From VRUE01 sp963702955 (GTDB taxonomy: Bacteria; Actinomycetota; Thermoleophilia; Solirubrobacterales; 70-9): DNA of 64,000 bases. Position 1 is the stretch's first letter. Every line of letters starts with the position of its first letter. Location: contig OY969774.1 in NCBI GenBank assembly GCA_963702955.1, positions 558,001-622,000 of the forward strand, given 5' to 3'. Made by a program: the position numbers and the translations under genes. The notes under the pieces were generated by a model that saw only the letters and a program-made list of their open reading frames with translations, searched no databases and was not told the origin of the DNA. Shown here piece by piece: positions 60,907 to 64,000 of this stretch.

Positions 60907-60908
60907 TC

Positions 60909-61640
60909 GTGAACGTCCTGGCGATATTCGGGCCGACGGGCGTGGGGAAGACCGGCGTCGCCATCGCCCTGGCGGAGGAGCTGCGGAGGCGGGGAGAGGA
61001 TCCCATCGCCATCTCTTGCGATGCGCTGCAGGTCTACGAGGGACTGAGCGTGCTCACCGGCGTTGCGACCGCTGCGCAGCGGGAGAAGCTGGAGCATCGG
61101 TTGGTGGGGTTCGTGCCCGTCACCCAGCCGTTTTCCGTCGGGGACTACATGCGGCTTGCTCATCGCGAGATCGACGTTGCTCTGGATGCGGGGCGGCGGC
61201 CGATCGTGGTGGGGGGGACGGGGTTGTATCTGCGGGCCGCGGTGGCGGAGCTTTCGCTGGTCAAGGCGCCGGCGGGGGCTGAGGACTCGGAGCTCTGGTC
61301 GCCGCAGACGCGGTTGCCGACGACGATCTTCGGGCTCGATATGGAGCGGGCGCTGCTGTATGAGCGGATCGACGCTCGGACCGAGGCGATCGTCGCCGGT
61401 GGGGCGGAAGACGAGGTGCGGCGGGCGGAAGCGCTCGGGCCATCGCGGACTGCGCGCAAGGCGCTCGGCTTCGACGAGCTGCTCGGCGGCGACGTCGAGC
61501 TGACGAAGAAGCGCTCGCGCAACTACGCCCGCCGCCAGCTCACCTGGATGCGCAAGATCCCCAACCTCCACCACATCGACCGCACCGCCCAAGACGACAC
61601 AGCGATAGCCGTGGAGATCGTGGCTGCCTTGGCCGATTGA
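60909..61640 (+). CDS. miaA: tRNA dimethylallyltransferase, shortened form
   Basis: 243 residues, against about 300 for typical MiaA. It attaches a dimethylallyl group to A37 of tRNA. The P-loop IFGPTGVGKTGVA, the SCDALQVY segment with the catalytic Asp, GGTGLYLRA and the C-terminal KRSRNYARRQLTWMRKIP are all present. The central segment between GLYLRA and the IDAR region, about 60 residues including the usual R-x-x-RALE helix, is missing. GTG 60909 is chosen because the upstream frame is encoded by the palindromic element. Codon choice in the first half is less GC-rich at third positions than in neighbours. Confidence 0.85.
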   Translation: MNVLAIFGPTGVGKTGVAIALAEELRRRGEDPIAISCDALQVYEGLSVLTGVATAAQREKLEHRLVGFVPVTQPFSVGDYMRLAHREIDVALDAGRRPIVVGGTGLYLRAAVAELSLVKAPAGAEDSELWSPQTRLPTTIFGLDMERALLYERIDARTEAIVAGGAEDEVRRAEALGPSRTARKALGFDELLGGDVELTKKRSRNYARRQLTWMRKIPNLHHIDRTAQDDTAIAVEIVAALAD

Positions 61641-61673
61641 AGGCTTTGGGGGTCCATAGACCCCCAAAACCTT
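61640..61673. terminator. Hairpin immediately after miaA
   Basis: TTTGGGGG and CCCCCAAA form a perfect stem around TCCATAGA, extended by AAGG/CCTT with one mismatch. Almost the same core occurs after the membrane-protein gene at 36.5 kb. There is no T tract. Confidence 0.65.
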
Positions 61674-61709
61674 CCGGCGAGCCGGCGAGCCCCGGAATAG
61701 GCTGCCGTC

Positions 61710-62549
61710 ATGCGATTCGAGAAGTGGCAGGCGCTGGGGAACGACTACCTGATCTTCGAGGCGGATGGGCTGCCTCGGGAGTTGAATGCGCCGCGGGTGC
61801 GGCTCCTTTGCGATTCGCACTTCGGGATCGGGTCGGACGGGGTGCTGCTGCTCTCGCGCAGCGATGACCCAGGGCTGGTCGCCTCGCTGCGGATCTTCAA
61901 CCTCGACGGGTCGGAGGCCGAGCTGTCGGGCAACGGGGCCCGCGAGGCGATCCTCTACCTGCGCCGCCACGGTTGGACCGAGGAGGACACCTTCACGATC
62001 GGCACCGCCGCCGGGCCGGTGACGCCGACGATCACCTCGGAGCGGACCTGCTCGGTGGAGATGGGTCGGGCTTCGACCGTCTCCAAGGACTTCCCCTCGG
62101 GCGCGTCCGACGGCCGCGGGTCGTTGACCGTCGGTGGCCGCGAGTGGGACTTCCAGCACGTCTCGATCGGCAATCCTCAGTGCGCGATCGAGGTCGGCGA
62201 CGAGGTCGAGGAGCTCGACATCGCGGCGATCGGGCCGACGATCGAAGGCCACGAGCTGTTCCCCAATCGCACCAACGTTTCCTTCTACGCGGTCAACGGC
62301 AGCCGCGTGCGGGCGCGGATCTTCGAGCGCGGGGTGGGGGAGACGCTCTCCTCCGGGACGGGGGCGAGCGGCGCCGCGATCGCCGCCTTCCTCGCCGGAG
62401 CGCCGAGCCCGATCGTCGTCGAGCTGGACGGGGGGGAGCTGGAGGTCGAGGTCTCCGACGAGCTCGACGTGCGGCTCAGCGGCTGGGCGGAGCCGGTCTG
62501 CTCGGGCGAGCTGTCGGCGGAGCTGCTGCGAGCGCTCGCCGATCTTTAG
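61710..62549 (+). CDS. dapF: Diaminopimelate epimerase family protein lacking both catalytic cysteines
   Basis: 279 residues, full length, with the two-lobed DapF fold: LGNDYLIFEADG at the N-terminus, FGIGSDGVLLL near 39, NGAREAILYL near 75, GNPQCAIEV near 153 and GETLSSGTGASGAA near 217. In active DapF the last stretches read GNGARC and ACGTGAC/ACGSGAC; here the first Cys is Glu and the second is Ser. The usual two-Cys racemisation mechanism is therefore not possible. It is next to the LL-DAP aminotransferase gene, so a role in DAP/lysine synthesis is still likely, perhaps with altered chemistry. ATG 61710 is 6 nt after TAGGCT. Confidence 0.82.
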   Translation: MRFEKWQALGNDYLIFEADGLPRELNAPRVRLLCDSHFGIGSDGVLLLSRSDDPGLVASLRIFNLDGSEAELSGNGAREAILYLRRHGWTEEDTFTIGTAAGPVTPTITSERTCSVEMGRASTVSKDFPSGASDGRGSLTVGGREWDFQHVSIGNPQCAIEVGDEVEELDIAAIGPTIEGHELFPNRTNVSFYAVNGSRVRARIFERGVGETLSSGTGASGAAIAAFLAGAPSPIVVELDGGELEVEVSDELDVRLSGWAEPVCSGELSAELLRALADL

Positions 62550-62559
62550 GGTTCCGTCG

Positions 62560-63750
62560 ATGACCGAGACGAGCGCCAAGCCGGGCATCGCCGCGCCCTC
62601 GAAGCGGCTGGAGGCGATGCCTCCATACAAGTTCCAGGAACTCGAGCAGCAGATCGCCGAGAAGCGCGCCGCCGGGATCGACGTGATCAGCCTCGGCATC
62701 GGCGATCCCGACCGGCCGACCTACCCCTACGTCGTCGAGGCGATGCGGGAGGCGGTCGCCGACCCGGCCACGCACCAGTACCCGAGCAACCGCGGCCGCG
62801 ACGATTTCCGCCGGGCCTTCGCCGAGTTCTACGACCGCCGCTTCGGGGTCGAGATCGACCCCGACGGCGAGGTGATTCCGGCGATCGGCGCCAAGGAGTG
62901 CATCTACAACCTCTGCTTCGCCTTCCTCGACCCGGGCGGCGTCGCGCTCGCTTCCGACCCCGGCTATCCGGTCTACACCGGCGGCCCGATCCTCGCCGGG
63001 GCGACGCCGGAGCTGTTGCCGCTGCTGCCCGAGTTGGGCTTCGCCCCGGACCTCGCCGCCGTGCCCGCCGAGGTTGCGGCGAAGGCGCGGCTGATGTTCC
63101 TCAACTACCCCAACAACCCGACCGGGGCGATCGTCCCGGAGGGGTTCTTCGAGCGGGTCGTCGAGTTCGCCCGTGAGCACGAGATCCTCGTCGTCCACGA
63201 CAACGCCTACTCGGAGACGACCTACGACGGCTACGTCGCGCCGAGCTTCCTCGCCACGCCGGGGGCGAAGGAGGTCGGCGTCGAGGTCTTCTCGCTCTCC
63301 AAGGGCTTCAACATGACCGGCTGGCGCTGCGCGGCGATTCTCGGCAACCGCGAGGCGGTGCAGACCTACTGGCGGCTGAAGACGAACGTCAACTCGGGCC
63401 TGTTCGAGGCGGTGCAGCTGGCCGGCGCCGCGGCGCTGCGCGGCCCGAGCGAGCCGCTCGCCGAGATGAACGCGACCTACGCCCGGCGCCGCGACCTCGT
63501 CGTCAACGCGCTGGGCGAGATCGGCGTCGAGGTCGCGGCGCCGAAGGGGACGATCTACGTTTGGGCGCCGGTCCCCGCGGGCCACACCTCGACCAGCTTC
63601 GCCGAGCTGGTTCTGGAGGAAGCGGCGGTGGTGGTCTCGCCGGGGTCGATGTATGGGCCCAGCGGCGAGGGGTTCTTCCGCATCGCCCTGACCGCGCCGG
63701 ACGACCGCATCAGTCAGGCGGTCGAGCGGATGAGGGAACACCTCTCATAG
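62560..63750 (+). CDS. dapL: LL-diaminopimelate aminotransferase-like enzyme
   Basis: 396 residues, class I PLP-dependent aminotransferase. The N-terminal signature PPYKFQELEQQIAEKRAAGI and SLGIGDPDRPTYPYVVEAM, NYPNNPTGA near 187 and the PLP Lys in SLSKGFNMTGWR near 247 match DapL-type enzymes, which make LL-DAP directly from tetrahydrodipicolinate. A related aminotransferase specificity cannot be excluded. It starts 10 nt after dapF, in the same transcript, and its stop overlaps the convergent MBL-fold gene by 6 nt. Confidence 0.85.
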   Translation: MTETSAKPGIAAPSKRLEAMPPYKFQELEQQIAEKRAAGIDVISLGIGDPDRPTYPYVVEAMREAVADPATHQYPSNRGRDDFRRAFAEFYDRRFGVEIDPDGEVIPAIGAKECIYNLCFAFLDPGGVALASDPGYPVYTGGPILAGATPELLPLLPELGFAPDLAAVPAEVAAKARLMFLNYPNNPTGAIVPEGFFERVVEFAREHEILVVHDNAYSETTYDGYVAPSFLATPGAKEVGVEVFSLSKGFNMTGWRCAAILGNREAVQTYWRLKTNVNSGLFEAVQLAGAAALRGPSEPLAEMNATYARRRDLVVNALGEIGVEVAAPKGTIYVWAPVPAGHTSTSFAELVLEEAAVVVSPGSMYGPSGEGFFRIALTAPDDRISQAVERMREHLS

Positions 63751-64000
63751 GCGCTGACCTTCCTCTAGCTTGTTCCAGTAGCGGTTCAGGCCTCGCCACT
63801 GGTATTGCGGTGGGACGCACTGGATTAGCTCGCTGGCGGCCTCTTTGCTGGTAGCGATAGCGGCGACGCGCTCGCGGTGGCGCTGCTCGTAGGCGTCCTC
63901 GGGCAGATCTCTCGCCAGTTGGGCCTCCTCTCGGAGGCGCTCGCGTGCTCGTTGGAGATGGGGAAGGGGGTCGTCGATCTGGCCGAAGTGGGTTAGGGCC
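63745..64000 (-). CDS. MBL-fold metallo-hydrolase, C-terminal part (runs off the window)
   Basis: The minus strand is open from the window edge to TGA at 63745-63747. It encodes a C-terminus ALTHFGQIDDPLPHLQRARE, then a helical stretch with EEAQLARDLPEDAYEQRHRE and a final aromatic-rich segment (PPQYQWRGLNRYW). LTHFG followed by a charged helix is typical of the end of actinobacterial metallo-beta-lactamase-fold hydrolases. The metal-binding part lies outside the window, so the assignment is tentative. Confidence 0.6.
   Translation of the reverse strand, partial: ALTHFGQIDDPLPHLQRARERLREEAQLARDLPEDAYEQRHRERVAAIATSKEAASELIQCVPPQYQWRGLNRYWNKLEEGQRL

Noticed and set aside
60705..60908. N-terminal extension of MiaA to 60705
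   Set aside because: The extra residues are encoded by the end of miaB and the palindromic element; P-loop enzymes of this family start just before the P-loop, matching GTG 60909.

Overview
The window is high-GC, densely packed bacterial DNA. Gene content and order (argCJBDG, pheST, thrS-infC, recA-miaB-miaA-dapF-dapL), many GTG starts, ATGA/GTGA gene overlaps and the style of the secreted proteins point to an actinobacterium of the Thermoleophilia, most likely Solirubrobacterales. This placement is an inference from gene content. Many genes have a TAnnnT box (often TAGGCT, TAGCCT or TAGCGT) only 6-9 nt before the start codon, which suggests widespread leaderless transcription.

Region 1 (1-20.2 kb) looks accessory. 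It opens with the terminal repeats of an IS21-like element that supplies the stop codon of an SDR oxidoreductase. A small TetR regulon follows: a divergent GNAT/hydrolase/SDR operon, the TetR gene and a split saccharopine-reductase-like gene, with three related operator/promoter sequences. Next come a truncated surface protein, a membrane protein, two very large ATPase/TPR regulators with cyclase-like N-termini (one ending in a LuxR helix-turn-helix, one carrying a SARP-type DNA-binding domain), cupins, a BBE-type flavoprotein and an FMO-like enzyme. The region ends with a 3' tRNA-Gly fragment (a possible attachment site) and a frameshifted collagen-like gene.

Region 2 (20.5-34.4 kb) holds a PfpI/DJ-1 protein, a YihY membrane protein and an MFS transporter fused to a cyclic-nucleotide-binding domain. 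It continues with a secreted beta-helix protein coupled to a CHASE2 adenylate cyclase, and a secreted protein with 261-bp near-identical tandem repeats that shares its C-terminal module with the beta-helix protein. Then come an O-methyltransferase, tRNA-Cys, a likely toxin-antitoxin-like pair behind a palindromic operator, and zwf.

Region 3 (34.5-64 kb) is mostly core: tRNA-Val, a polytopic membrane protein, thrS, infC, wecB (opposite strand), rpmI-rplT, a SpoU methyltransferase, pheS-pheT, argC-J-B-D-G with two small uncharacterised genes inside, a transglycosylase-like secreted protein, ftsK, a RodZ-like protein, cinA, thpR-recA, miaB, miaA, dapF, dapL and the end of an MBL-fold hydrolase.

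The most unusual features are nested palindromic elements, in intergenic DNA and in frame inside genes (two clearly related copies next to infC and miaA, others inside a membrane protein gene and pheT). Others are a DapF homologue lacking both catalytic cysteines, a MiaA lacking its central domain, a 13-bp box shared by the thpR-recA promoter and one small membrane-protein gene, and the TetR operator set.
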